NCBI RefSeq assembly: GCF_013004645.1
Contig: NZ_JABEME010000003.1
Coordinates: forward strand, 186,001-250,000
Length of the DNA: 64,000 nt
Direction of reading: 5' to 3'
From: Stenotrophomonas africana
GTDB lineage: Bacteria > Pseudomonadota > Gammaproteobacteria > Xanthomonadales > Xanthomonadaceae
Under the pieces are notes generated by a model that saw only the letters and a program-made list of their open reading frames with translations, was not told where the DNA came from and ran no database searches. Below are positions 25,562 to 33,465 of this stretch, piece after piece. The position numbers and the translations under genes are program-made. The first letter of the stretch is position 1, and every line of letters starts with the position of its first letter.

Positions 25562-26602
25562 ATGGATCGACGGCAGTTCCTGGCCACCCTGGCCGCCTCG
25601 GCGGCGTCCACTGCCCTGCCCTCCGGGTGGGCCCTGCCCAGCCACAGCGAAGACTGGAAATGGTTGCAGGGCAACTGGCAGGTCCGGCACCGACGCCTGA
25701 AGGAGCGCCTGGTCGGCGATACCCGCTGGGAGTCCTTCACTGGTTCCAGCGCGGTCTGGCTCACCCTGGGAGGACTCGGCACCATCGATGACAACGTCAT
25801 GGCGCTGCCTTCGGGCCCCTACAGGGGCCTGGGCGTGCGTGCATTCGATCCGGTGTCTTCCACGTGGTCGATCTGGTGGATCGATGGCCGCAACCCTGCC
25901 CATATCGAAGCCCCTGTGCGCGGCGCTTTCAAGGGCGATGCCGGCAGCTTCCGCGGCACCGACCGGATCGACGGGCGCCCCATCGAGGTCTGGTTCCGTT
26001 GGCATGACATCCACGGCGAGGAGCCGTGGTGGGAACAGGCGTTCTCCGACGATGCCGGTGCGCACTGGGAAGTGAACTGGCGCAACTGGTTCCGCCGCAC
26101 TGCTGCGCTCCCCTCTCCGCTTCCGAAGCTGCCGGATGCGCCGGGCGATTTTGATTTCCTGGTGGGCCATTGGAATGTGCGCCATCGTCGCCTGCGCGCT
26201 CGGTTGGCAGGCAGCGATGCGTGGGACGCGTTCAACGGCACCCTGCACAACTGGCCGGTCCTGGGAGGATTCGGCAACGTGGGTGACAACCTGATGGACA
26301 TGCCTGGAGCGCCGCTGCGCGGCATGGGCATCCGCGCCTGGAATGCGGCGGAGCGGCACTGGCTGAGCTGGTGGCTGGATGGCCGGGAGCCAACACGGAT
26401 CGGCGCGCCACTGCGCGGTGGTTTCGAGGCCGGTGTCGGCCGCTTCTTCGGCGAAGACCAGCACGACGGACGAGCGATCCAGACGCGGGTGATCTGGTCA
26501 CGCATCACCCCGCGTTCGGCGCGCTGGGAACAGGCGGCTTCGATTGATGGTGGGCGCAGCTGGGAAACCAACTGGGTCAGCGACTTCGAGCGACAGGCAT
26601 GA
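25562..26602 (+). CDS. Exported protein with two tandem DUF1579-like domains
   Basis: A 346-aa protein with a Tat-like N-terminus (MDRRQFLATLAASAAS), then two homologous halves. Each opens with W-x-G-x-W-x-V-R-H-R-R-L (NWQVRHRRLKERLVG; HWNVRHRRLRARLAG) and repeats GxGxxxDNxMxxPxxPxRGxGxRA and WWxDGRxPxxIxAPxRGxF. The halves are about 150 residues each and Trp-rich. I have not identified a function; such domains are lipocalin-like. It overlaps the next gene by an ATGA. Confidence 0.8.
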   Translation: MDRRQFLATLAASAASTALPSGWALPSHSEDWKWLQGNWQVRHRRLKERLVGDTRWESFTGSSAVWLTLGGLGTIDDNVMALPSGPYRGLGVRAFDPVSSTWSIWWIDGRNPAHIEAPVRGAFKGDAGSFRGTDRIDGRPIEVWFRWHDIHGEEPWWEQAFSDDAGAHWEVNWRNWFRRTAALPSPLPKLPDAPGDFDFLVGHWNVRHRRLRARLAGSDAWDAFNGTLHNWPVLGGFGNVGDNLMDMPGAPLRGMGIRAWNAAERHWLSWWLDGREPTRIGAPLRGGFEAGVGRFFGEDQHDGRAIQTRVIWSRITPRSARWEQAASIDGGRSWETNWVSDFERQA

Positions 26603-27480
26603 AGGCACTGCTGGCCGTGATGCTGCTGGTTGCTGCGTCGCCTGCCGCGTCTCCATCAAGGGTGCTGCGGATCGTCGGCCCCGCCGAGCGCTTTGCCCCG
26701 GGCGTTGCATCCACGCAATACGACGAGATTCGACTGACCTTGAGCCCGGACGGGAAAACCGCACTGTGGTTCAGCCGCAACCGGCCTGGCGGTCCGGGCG
26801 GGTATGACATCTGGGTCTCCCGCAACGATGGGCAGCGCTGGCGGCCGGCGACGCCGGTGCCGTTCAACACGCCGGGGCGCGACTTCGATCCCGCCTTTTC
26901 CGCCGATGGCCGCGTGGTGTATTTCTGTTCGGATCGCGCAGGCGGCCAGGGCGGCGACGATCTGTATCGGGTCAGCATGGGGAGCGACGGTCGATTCGGG
27001 GAGCCGGTCAATCTTGGCCCGGCAGTGAACAGCGCGGCCGATGAATTCGCGCCGATGCTCTCGCCGGACGCAGCCACGCTGCTGTTCTCCAGCGATCGCG
27101 CAGGCGGTGCGGGTGGCCATGACCTCTACGTCGCAGCGATGGTCCGTGGCATGGCGCAGCCGGCACGGCCGCTGCCGGGAGACCTCAATACCGCAGCGCA
27201 GGAGTTCGATGCCACCTTTCTGGGCGACGGCCGGACGCTGGTGTTTGCCCGCGCCCTGGACTTCGGCAGTGCACCGGTGCGCCAGTTCATTGCTTACGAG
27301 CGTGGAGGCCGCTATGACGCGGGCCATGCATTGCCCTCACCCATGAACGAGGCCTCCGGCGACAGCTACGGCGCGATGCTGGATGGCTCGCAACCCGACA
27401 CCTTGACCTATTCGGCGCGGCGCGCGGACGGTGCAGGGCTGGACCTGTATCGCGTCCGCTACCGCATGCAGCGCCCTTGA
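26599..27480 (+). CDS. PD40/WD40-like beta-propeller protein, exported
   Basis: A 293-aa protein with signal peptide MKALLAVMLLVAASPAAS and repeated PD40 blades (LTLSPDGKTALWFSRNRPGG, FSADGRVVYFCSDRAGG, LSPDAATLLFSSDRAGGAGG). The motif is shared with TolB and OmpA-linked propellers. Translationally coupled to the duplicated-domain gene. Likely a periplasmic binding or scaffolding protein; partner unknown. Confidence 0.82.
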   Translation: MKALLAVMLLVAASPAASPSRVLRIVGPAERFAPGVASTQYDEIRLTLSPDGKTALWFSRNRPGGPGGYDIWVSRNDGQRWRPATPVPFNTPGRDFDPAFSADGRVVYFCSDRAGGQGGDDLYRVSMGSDGRFGEPVNLGPAVNSAADEFAPMLSPDAATLLFSSDRAGGAGGHDLYVAAMVRGMAQPARPLPGDLNTAAQEFDATFLGDGRTLVFARALDFGSAPVRQFIAYERGGRYDAGHALPSPMNEASGDSYGAMLDGSQPDTLTYSARRADGAGLDLYRVRYRMQRP

Positions 27481-27547
27481 AGTCGGATGTTGTCGATATT
27501 CGGCGCCCCGGTTCGTCAAGAGGATGAAACCCCAGGAGAAAACGCAG

Positions 27548-28084
27548 ATGGCCTCCCATCAATCCCTTGCCTGTACCTGCGGCCAGGTGCGCCTGACCAC
27601 CACCGGCAGTCCTATCGCCACCGTCGAATGCTGCTGCGACAGCTGCCGCAAGGCCGGCGCCATGCTGCAGTCGATGCCCCGGGCACCGGCCGTACTGGGC
27701 CCGCACGGCCAGACGCTCTTCGTAATGCACCGCAAGGATCGCGTCAGCATCGATGCCGGGCATGCCATGCTGCGCGCGTTGCGGTTGTCCAGCAGGGGCG
27801 GCAGCCGCCGCGTCGTGGCGGGATGCTGCAATACACCACTCTTCCTGGAGTTCAGCGGCGGCCATTGGCTGAGCCTGTATGGCCTGTTGTGGCCGGCATC
27901 GGCAAGACCCGCCGTGGAGATGCGGACGATGGTCAGTGATCTTCCTGATGCGTCTGTCCTTCCCGACGATGTGCCGAACCTGGAGACCCGGTCGCTGCGG
28001 TTCTATGCCCGGTTGATGAAGGCGTGGGTCGCCATGGGCTTCCGCAGCCCACGCATCGAAGTCGCGGGAGATACCCATGTCTGA
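27548..28084 (+). CDS. GFA/CENP-V-like zinc-binding protein
   Basis: A 178-aa cytosolic protein. The start MASHQSLACTCGQVRL at 27548 follows AGGAG. Cysteine pattern CTCGQVRL...CCCDSCRKAG...GCCNTPLF is that of the glutathione-dependent formaldehyde-activating (GFA) fold. The C-terminal 60 residues are unlike the classic enzyme, so the substrate is unknown. The gene overlaps the next one by 8 bases. Confidence 0.8.
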   Translation: MASHQSLACTCGQVRLTTTGSPIATVECCCDSCRKAGAMLQSMPRAPAVLGPHGQTLFVMHRKDRVSIDAGHAMLRALRLSSRGGSRRVVAGCCNTPLFLEFSGGHWLSLYGLLWPASARPAVEMRTMVSDLPDASVLPDDVPNLETRSLRFYARLMKAWVAMGFRSPRIEVAGDTHV

Positions 28085-28382
28085 GCCCGAGCGGATCGAG
28101 ATCGAGAGCATCACCACGCCCGGGCACATCCATCGCGTGGATCGTGCCAAGTATCTCGCCATGCGCCATGCCTTGCTGCGGGCCCTGCCTGCGCAACCGC
28201 CCGGCCTGACCGTTGCGCAGGCAAAACAGGCACTGCTGCCACATCTTCCCGCCGCCCTGTTCCCGGCAGGTGCCACCGCCGGCTGGTGGTTGAAGGCCGT
28301 GCAGCTGGACCTGGAAGCCAAGGGCGTGATCGAGCGCGTCGCGGGCAAGCCGTTGCGCCTGTTCAAGCACCTGGCCGGTTGA
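28077..28382 (+). CDS. Small conserved hypothetical protein
   Basis: A 101-aa cytosolic protein beginning MSEPERIEIESITTPGH. The layout, basic and helical with GWWLKAVQLDLEAKGVIERV and a short beta wing (GKPLRLFKH), suggests a winged-helix-like DNA or protein binding domain, but I cannot name a function. It overlaps the GFA-like gene and its stop abuts the convergent sigma-54 activator gene. Confidence 0.7.
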   Translation: MSEPERIEIESITTPGHIHRVDRAKYLAMRHALLRALPAQPPGLTVAQAKQALLPHLPAALFPAGATAGWWLKAVQLDLEAKGVIERVAGKPLRLFKHLAG

Positions 28383-29738
28383 TCAACGCTGCGCAGGCAG
28401 CTCCAGCCGGTGCTTGCGGCACAGGCGATACACCGTTACCCGCGATATCTGCATCTGCCGCGCGCACTCGGAGACGTTGTAGCCGGTCTGGCGCAGGGTC
28501 TGCAGCAGCACATCGCGCTCGGCCTGCCCCCGTGCATCGTGCAGCATCGCCGCGGGCAGGGCCGCCGCCGATGCGCCCAGTTCCAGGTCACGCTCGCTGA
28601 TCAGCTCGCCTTCGGCCATGATCGCTGCACGCTGCACACGGTTCAGCAGTTCGCGTACGTTGCCGGGCCAGTCGAAGCGCCGCATCGCCTGCAGCGCCAC
28701 TGGCGAGAAACCACGTGCGCGCACGCTGTGGCGCAGCCGGAAGCAGCGCAGGAAGTGCTCGGCCAGCAGCTGCACGTCGGCACCGCGCTCACGCAACGGT
28801 GGCATCAGCAGGCGCAGCACGTTCAGACGGTAGTAAAGATCGCTGCGGAACCGCCCCTGCGCCACCGCGTGTTCCAGTTCGACGTGGGTCGCGGCAAGTA
28901 CCCGCACGTCTGCGCGCAGCGGCTGGCTGCTGCCCACGCGCTCGAAGGTTCCCTCCTGCAGCACGCGCAGCAGACTGGTCTGTGCTTCTGCCGGCAGATC
29001 GCCCACTTCATCAAGAAACACCGTTCCGCCATGGGCTGATTCGAACACACCGATCTGCCGCTTGTCGGCACCGGTGAACGATCCACGTTCGTGGCCGAAC
29101 AGCTCCGACTGCACCAGGTTGGCCGGAATCGCACCGCAGTTAACCGCAATGAAAGGCCTGCTGGCGCGCCCCGACAGCGCATGCAGCGCGTGTGCGGCCA
29201 GCTCCTTGCCTGTACCGGTTTCACCGGTGACCAGCACCGGAAGCTCCACCGGCGCAAACTTGTGCAGCACCGCGCGCACCGCATGCAGCGCAGGACTTTC
29301 TCCAATCAGGGCACGTGGTCCCTGCCCACCACAGGCCTCATCGATCGACGGATCATCCGCATCGAACTGCTGGCGCATCGCGCAGACCAGCTCCTGCAGC
29401 CCGAATGGCAGGGTGAACCTCCCCTGGCAGCGCGCCAGCAGCGGCAACCACACCGGAGGTACAACACCTGCACCGGGTGGAAGCACCGCCAACCAGGGTA
29501 GATGCAGATGCTGCTCCATCCAGGAGGTGAGCAACTGCAATGCCATTGAATCCAAATGGCGCAGATCGAGTACGGCGAGCAATCGATCGCGCCCACGCAG
29601 GCCAATCGCCATGGCGGGATCGGGATGGATGCTGCGCACATACCAGCCCGCTGCCGCCAGCGCACCGCGTTCGTTCGCCAACGGCTCGCCAAACCAGAGC
29701 ACGCAACGTGACGTAGAAGCCTCCGGGACCGCTGCCAT
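28383..29738 (-). CDS. Sigma-54-dependent transcriptional activator, VpsR/NtrC type
   Basis: A 451-aa enhancer-binding protein. Residues 1-140 look like a degenerate receiver domain (LWFGEPL..., LAVLDLRHLDS) without a clear phosphorylation pocket, as in the VpsR branch. The AAA+ domain has Walker A GETGTGKE (Lys178), the sigma-54 contact loop as GSFTGA (consensus GAFTGA), Walker B GGTVFLDEVGDLP and the arginine finger region. The C-terminus is a Fis-type helix-turn-helix (NVSECARQMQISRVTVYRLC). It is divergent from the fap-like operon, which has a sigma-54 promoter, so it is the likely activator. Confidence 0.92.
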   Translation of the reverse strand: MAAVPEASTSRCVLWFGEPLANERGALAAAGWYVRSIHPDPAMAIGLRGRDRLLAVLDLRHLDSMALQLLTSWMEQHLHLPWLAVLPPGAGVVPPVWLPLLARCQGRFTLPFGLQELVCAMRQQFDADDPSIDEACGGQGPRALIGESPALHAVRAVLHKFAPVELPVLVTGETGTGKELAAHALHALSGRASRPFIAVNCGAIPANLVQSELFGHERGSFTGADKRQIGVFESAHGGTVFLDEVGDLPAEAQTSLLRVLQEGTFERVGSSQPLRADVRVLAATHVELEHAVAQGRFRSDLYYRLNVLRLLMPPLRERGADVQLLAEHFLRCFRLRHSVRARGFSPVALQAMRRFDWPGNVRELLNRVQRAAIMAEGELISERDLELGASAAALPAAMLHDARGQAERDVLLQTLRQTGYNVSECARQMQISRVTVYRLCRKHRLELPAQR

Positions 29739-29933
29739 GCTTCCCCCAGCATCCGGACACCGTCGGCGGACTGTCAGGCAAATCGCCGGCGTGCCGCCCT
29801 CCCGCCGGGACCTCTACGGCCGCCTGGGCGGCCTTTGTTGGGCGGATCCTAGCGCTTCCCTAAACGGCGACGCAATGAGCAGTGCGTCAAGGAATTCGAG
29901 GCTGAAGCGGCACCGTTGCAGACGGCGACGCCA

Positions 29934-30028
29934 CCTGTAACACCGATGCGACAGTCGCCCGCCGCCCTTGCCCTGCGGTGCCTGGGGCTTCGAAATCCCA
30001 ACAATTCCGCGACGTGCCTGTAACAGCG
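29934..30028. promoter_or_regulatory. Direct repeats upstream of the fap-like promoter, candidate activator sites
   Basis: CCTGTAACACCG at 29934-29945 and CCTGTAACAGCG at 30017-30028 are 83 bp apart, about eight helical turns, placing them on one face of the DNA. The nearer copy lies about 60 bp upstream of the -24 element, a normal distance for an enhancer-binding protein. Binding is inferred. Confidence 0.4.
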
Positions 30029-30087
30029 TGGGAGCAGCCCGGTCAGGCACTGCATGGTCCCCACGTTGGCGGGTGGGCACTTCGCAG

Positions 30088-30103
30088 TTGGCACGGTTGA
30101 TGC
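30088..30103 (+). promoter_or_regulatory. Sigma-54 (-24/-12) promoter of the fap-like operon
   Basis: TTGGCACGGTTGATGC matches the -24/-12 consensus with the diagnostic GG-N10-GC spacing (GG 30090-30091, GC 30102-30103). Transcription would start near 30115, ahead of the ribosome site (GGGAG) and ATG at 30137. This excludes an in-frame upstream GTG at 30104 as the start codon of the first gene. Confidence 0.72.
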
Positions 30104-30136
30104 GTGGTTCCGCCGCACCCATCGCGGGAGATCGGC

Positions 30137-30667
30137 ATGGACGGCACCACCCTGATTCGCGGCCTGGCCGCAGCGCTGGCAATGGCCCTGCTGTCGGTTG
30201 GCGCCGACGCGTCCGCATCGGGCGCCCGCCAGGGCGTGAAGGCACAACCGGGCGAAATCGTCCTGCTGAGGGACGTCTCGGCGCGGCCGGCCTATCGCAT
30301 GGCACCGCCGGGCATGGCGCTGATTGCCGACCCGAAGCCAGAGCGCGAGATCGCCACCGCATTGGGCGCCGGCGGCACGAAGACCGGCATGGACGAGTTG
30401 AGCGATGAGGACTATGCCGGCATGGGTGCCGGCCAGGCAGCGTCCATCGCGGCGACGGGTGGAACCACCGTTGAACGCGTCACCCAGCAGGCCCTGGGCG
30501 GGACGCTTGGCCGCGGTGGCGACGGCATGGTCGGCAGCAACCTGGGGGGCGCCATGAGCGGTCCGCTCGGTGCGGTCGGCAGCAGCACCCGCGGTATCGC
30601 CGATACCGTGCGCGGCGCACTGGCCCAGTTCCCCCTGCAGGGCACGGCCCCGGCAGGTGGAAAATGA
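30137..30667 (+). CDS. FapA-like amyloid accessory protein, exported
   Basis: A 176-aa protein with signal peptide MDGTTLIRGLAAALAMALLS. It is the first gene of a six-gene operon with the order of Pseudomonas fapABCDEF and fits FapA by position and size. In Pseudomonas, FapA is a periplasmic factor affecting which subunit dominates the fibre. The mature part is Gly/Ala-rich in its second half (QQALGGTLGRGGDGMVGSN). Similarity to FapA is based on context, not on motif. The stop overlaps the next start (ATGA). Confidence 0.62.
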   Translation: MDGTTLIRGLAAALAMALLSVGADASASGARQGVKAQPGEIVLLRDVSARPAYRMAPPGMALIADPKPEREIATALGAGGTKTGMDELSDEDYAGMGAGQAASIAATGGTTVERVTQQALGGTLGRGGDGMVGSNLGGAMSGPLGAVGSSTRGIADTVRGALAQFPLQGTAPAGGK

Positions 30668-31281
30668 AGGCCCTGCACGGGTTGCTTCTGCTGCTCGCTG
30701 CTGCACCCTGGGCGACGCGGGCCGATGACTACAGCGGCATGCTCGCCTATCTCGACGTGGCCCGCATCGACGGCCACGCACTGGCCGGGGCGAATGGCGC
30801 CATCGCCGTGAACCAGGCCGCCGGCGACCTCAACGTGCAGGCCAACCTGCGGGGTATCGCCAAGGGCGATCGCGCCGACGTGGCAATCAACACGCGGCAA
30901 CTGCAGCAGGGCAACCGCGTGCTGTCCGGGCCGCTGCAGGCCACTGCATTCGTTGGCGGTGACGTACTGGCCGGTGCCAGTGGCATCGCATCCATCAACC
31001 AGGCCAGCGGCATCGCCAACACGACGCTCAATGTCGTCAGCGCGACGCTGGCCCGACAGGGCATACGCGAAACCGACGATACGGCCTTGGCCGCCGAGGG
31101 TTCCGCGTTGGCAGGGGGGCGGGACGACACCGGTCGCGGCGTCGCGACGGGCATCCGCAGCGCCGGTGTAGCCAGCACCGCGCTGCGGGGATTCGACGGG
31201 GTCCTGCAACTCAATCAGATCGCGGGCAACGGCAATGACACGGCCAACGTACTGGGCCTGGTCGTGCAGGACCGCCCGTGA
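30664..31281 (+). CDS. FapB-like minor amyloid subunit, exported
   Basis: A 205-aa secreted protein with signal peptide MKALHGLLLLLAAAPWATRA. It has three imperfect repeats beginning near residues 42, 104 and 176: GANGAIAVNQAAGDLNVQAN, GASGIASINQASGIANTTLN and GFDGVLQLNQIAGNGNDTAN. The NQxxGxxNxxxN pattern is that of Fap fibre repeats. It fits the nucleator FapB by position and size. It has no cysteine, whereas Pseudomonas FapB and FapC carry a C-terminal CxxC. It shares the promoter upstream of the FapA-like gene. Confidence 0.75.
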   Translation: MKALHGLLLLLAAAPWATRADDYSGMLAYLDVARIDGHALAGANGAIAVNQAAGDLNVQANLRGIAKGDRADVAINTRQLQQGNRVLSGPLQATAFVGGDVLAGASGIASINQASGIANTTLNVVSATLARQGIRETDDTALAAEGSALAGGRDDTGRGVATGIRSAGVASTALRGFDGVLQLNQIAGNGNDTANVLGLVVQDRP

Positions 31282-31326
31282 CAACCACCCAACCGATGCA
31301 CCACCTGATGAGAGAGAGAGGGCACC

Positions 31327-32649
31327 ATGAAAGCGACCGTCAAACAGACCATGCTCGCCATGGCGATTGCCACTGCCTCGACCGCCGCTGCGGCCAATGG
31401 CTGGGACAACCAGAACGCCAACGCGAACATCAACCACAACCACACCGTCAGCGAAACCCGCAACGACACGCACAACCACACCGACAACGACGTGCGCAAC
31501 CGCACCGTCAACGTCAACGTCAATGTGCAGAAGCACAGCAACATCCAGGCCGACGAACGCAAGGAAAAGAACAACCACGGCGTCGACGTGAACCTGGAGA
31601 AGGACCTGCGGCTGAGCACCGACATCAATTTCTCCGGCGACCCGAACATCACCGGCGACATCGACCTCGACTCGGCGGCCATCGCCGTGATCGACAACCG
31701 CCAGTCGATCAGCAACAACGCCACCAGCAACAGCCTGGTCACCAACAGCGCCTCCATCGGTGACAGCGTCGGTGCCGGCGCATCGGGCAATCTCGGCTTC
31801 AACGTGGTATCGGGCGACAACAACGCGCAGGACAATGCCGCGTCGCTGTCCGCTGCCGATGCGTCCTTCAGCTTCGGCATGGCCGACGCCGAGGTGTTCG
31901 TCAACCAGGCTGGCTTCGGCAATGCCACCATGAACTCCGGCGTCACCAACGCCGCAGGCCTGGGCGGCAATGCCTTCGGCGGCGCGTCCGGCAATATCGG
32001 CGTGAACATCGCTTCGGGCAACAACAACGAGCAGAAGAACGCGCTCGCGGCCTCGGTAGCGACCACGGCGGTGGCGCAGTCGAGCATCAGTTCGAACCAG
32101 GTCTCCACCGGCAACACGGTCAGCAACGCCGGCTTCGTGCAGTCCTACACCGATACCGTGCAGGTCGGCATGCGTGGCGGTGTCAGCGGCCTGACCCTGG
32201 CCTATGGCGCGGGCACCTACCGCGGCACCGGCAACGCCTACCAGATGGCGAACTACTATCTGGACACCTGGAATGGCGAACTGCCGCACCCGGGTGGCAA
32301 CAGCACCGGCCACATCGACCTGGACAACCAGATCCAGAACGCCACGATGAACCCCAACCGGCCGGGGGTGGGCGGCCTGGGCTTCGATACGCGTGAGAGT
32401 GGCACCAGCCAGTTCGTCGAACTGGGCGTGGCCGACCTGTATGCCAGCCTCAGCGGCACGGTCAGCACCACGCGCTGGGTGAACGTCAACGCGACCAACA
32501 CCTCGGCATTGTCGGGCAGCGCCTTCTCCGGCGCCTCCGGCAACATCGGCGTGAACGTAGCTTCCGGCACCGGCAACCTGCAGGCCAACAGCCTTGCCCT
32601 GGCAGTCGCCCAGCCCAGCACCGGCGGTGGTGGTGGCAGCGGCGAGTAA
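31327..32649 (+). CDS. FapC-like major functional-amyloid subunit, exported
   Basis: A 440-aa secreted fibre protein with signal peptide MKATVKQTMLAMAIATASTAAAA and a GAGAGAGAGGG ribosome site. A His/Asn/Val-rich N-terminal region (about 25-100) precedes three amyloid repeats: GNLGFNVVSGDNNAQDN (about 153), GNIGVNIASGNNNEQKN (about 221) and GNIGVNVASGTGNLQAN (about 404). The first linker is about 40 residues and the second about 155, with a Gly/Asn/Tyr-rich insert. There is no cysteine. The tail is a glycine/serine run. By operon position, repeat content and size it matches FapC, the main fibre component of Pseudomonas biofilms, but the sequence is clearly divergent. Confidence 0.82.
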   Translation: MKATVKQTMLAMAIATASTAAAANGWDNQNANANINHNHTVSETRNDTHNHTDNDVRNRTVNVNVNVQKHSNIQADERKEKNNHGVDVNLEKDLRLSTDINFSGDPNITGDIDLDSAAIAVIDNRQSISNNATSNSLVTNSASIGDSVGAGASGNLGFNVVSGDNNAQDNAASLSAADASFSFGMADAEVFVNQAGFGNATMNSGVTNAAGLGGNAFGGASGNIGVNIASGNNNEQKNALAASVATTAVAQSSISSNQVSTGNTVSNAGFVQSYTDTVQVGMRGGVSGLTLAYGAGTYRGTGNAYQMANYYLDTWNGELPHPGGNSTGHIDLDNQIQNATMNPNRPGVGGLGFDTRESGTSQFVELGVADLYASLSGTVSTTRWVNVNATNTSALSGSAFSGASGNIGVNVASGTGNLQANSLALAVAQPSTGGGGGSGE

Positions 32650-32687
32650 GCGCAACACCCCGGCCGTCCGCCAATGGCCGGGTTCCC

Positions 32688-32728
32688 GGGAGCCCCTGTT
32701 CCTCCTCCCCCTTGGGACAGGGGCTCCC
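32688..32728. promoter_or_regulatory. Strong hairpin between the fapC-like and fapD-like genes
   Basis: GGGAGCCCCTGT (32688-32699) and ACAGGGGCTCCC (32717-32728) are perfect 12-bp arms around a 17-base pyrimidine-rich loop. A smaller stem, CCCGGCC/GGCCGGG (32659-32682), precedes it. No T-run follows, so partial termination or protection of the upstream mRNA end is more likely than full termination. Confidence 0.6.
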
Positions 32729-32747
32729 CCTGCTGCCGGAGAACGTG

Positions 32748-33452
32748 ATGATCCGTTGCCGTCTTTCGATGTGCCTGCTCGCCTGCCTGTTGCTGCTGGC
32801 CGCTGTTTCCGCGTGGGCGGGCGACGTGCGCTTCAGTGGGGTACTGCCCAATGGTGCGCTGCTGCAGCAGAAGGTGGAGAGCATGCAGGAGCGGCGCTAC
32901 CGCAGCGTGGTGCGCCAGCACACCGATTACAGCTGCGGGGCAGCCGCACTGGCGACCATCCTGCGCCATGCCTATCACCTGCAGACCGACGAAGCGACGG
33001 TGATCGAAGGAATGATGGGGGTCTCCGATCCAGCACTGGTGGCAGAGCGCGGCTTCTCCCTGCTCGACATCAAGCGCTACGTGGAATCGCTGGGCATGCG
33101 TGGCCGGGGCTACCGCATCGACGAGACACGACTGCGCACCCTGCGCGTGCCAGGACTGGTGCTGATGGATGTGCGCGGCTTCCGCCACTTCGTGGTGCTC
33201 AAGCAGGTCCGCCAGGGAGTCGTCGAGGTGGCCGATCCGATCCTGGGCAACCGCAGCCTGGCACTGCCCGAATTCTTGGCGGCCTGGCCATCACGTGCGG
33301 TCTTCGTGGTGATCGGCAGTGATTTCGATCGCAACACGGTCCTGCTGCAACCCAGCGAACGGCCCAGTGCCCGCGCGCTCTACGCGCGACAGGGGCCGAT
33401 CACCGATGCCGAACTGGTCGACTTCGGCTTCAGCCACGCCGACCTGTTCTGA
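32748..33452 (+). CDS. FapD-like C39-family cysteine peptidase, exported
   Basis: A 234-aa protein with signal peptide MIRCRLSMCLLACLLLLAAV. The C39 catalytic triad is visible: Cys63 in QHTDYSCGAAALATIL, His147 in FRHFVVLK and Asp163 in VADPILGNR. In Pseudomonas FapD is a periplasmic C39 peptidase needed for fibre export, so this is the clearest single family match confirming the fap assignment. ATG at 32748 follows GGAG; a GTG one codon upstream is possible. Confidence 0.88.
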   Translation: MIRCRLSMCLLACLLLLAAVSAWAGDVRFSGVLPNGALLQQKVESMQERRYRSVVRQHTDYSCGAAALATILRHAYHLQTDEATVIEGMMGVSDPALVAERGFSLLDIKRYVESLGMRGRGYRIDETRLRTLRVPGLVLMDVRGFRHFVVLKQVRQGVVEVADPILGNRSLALPEFLAAWPSRAVFVVIGSDFDRNTVLLQPSERPSARALYARQGPITDAELVDFGFSHADLF

Positions 33453-33465
33453 AGGAGGTTCCGCC

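Noticed and set aside
27548..28084. Formaldehyde-detoxifying enzyme
   Set aside because: Cysteine layout fits the fold but the C-terminal third differs and there is no linked formaldehyde dehydrogenase.
30412..32658. A 748-codon open frame on the minus strand across the fap-like genes
   Set aside because: High GC leaves long antisense frames open; the plus strand has signal peptides, catalytic motifs, ribosome sites and repeats, and the antisense product has low-complexity Ala/Val/Gly/His composition.
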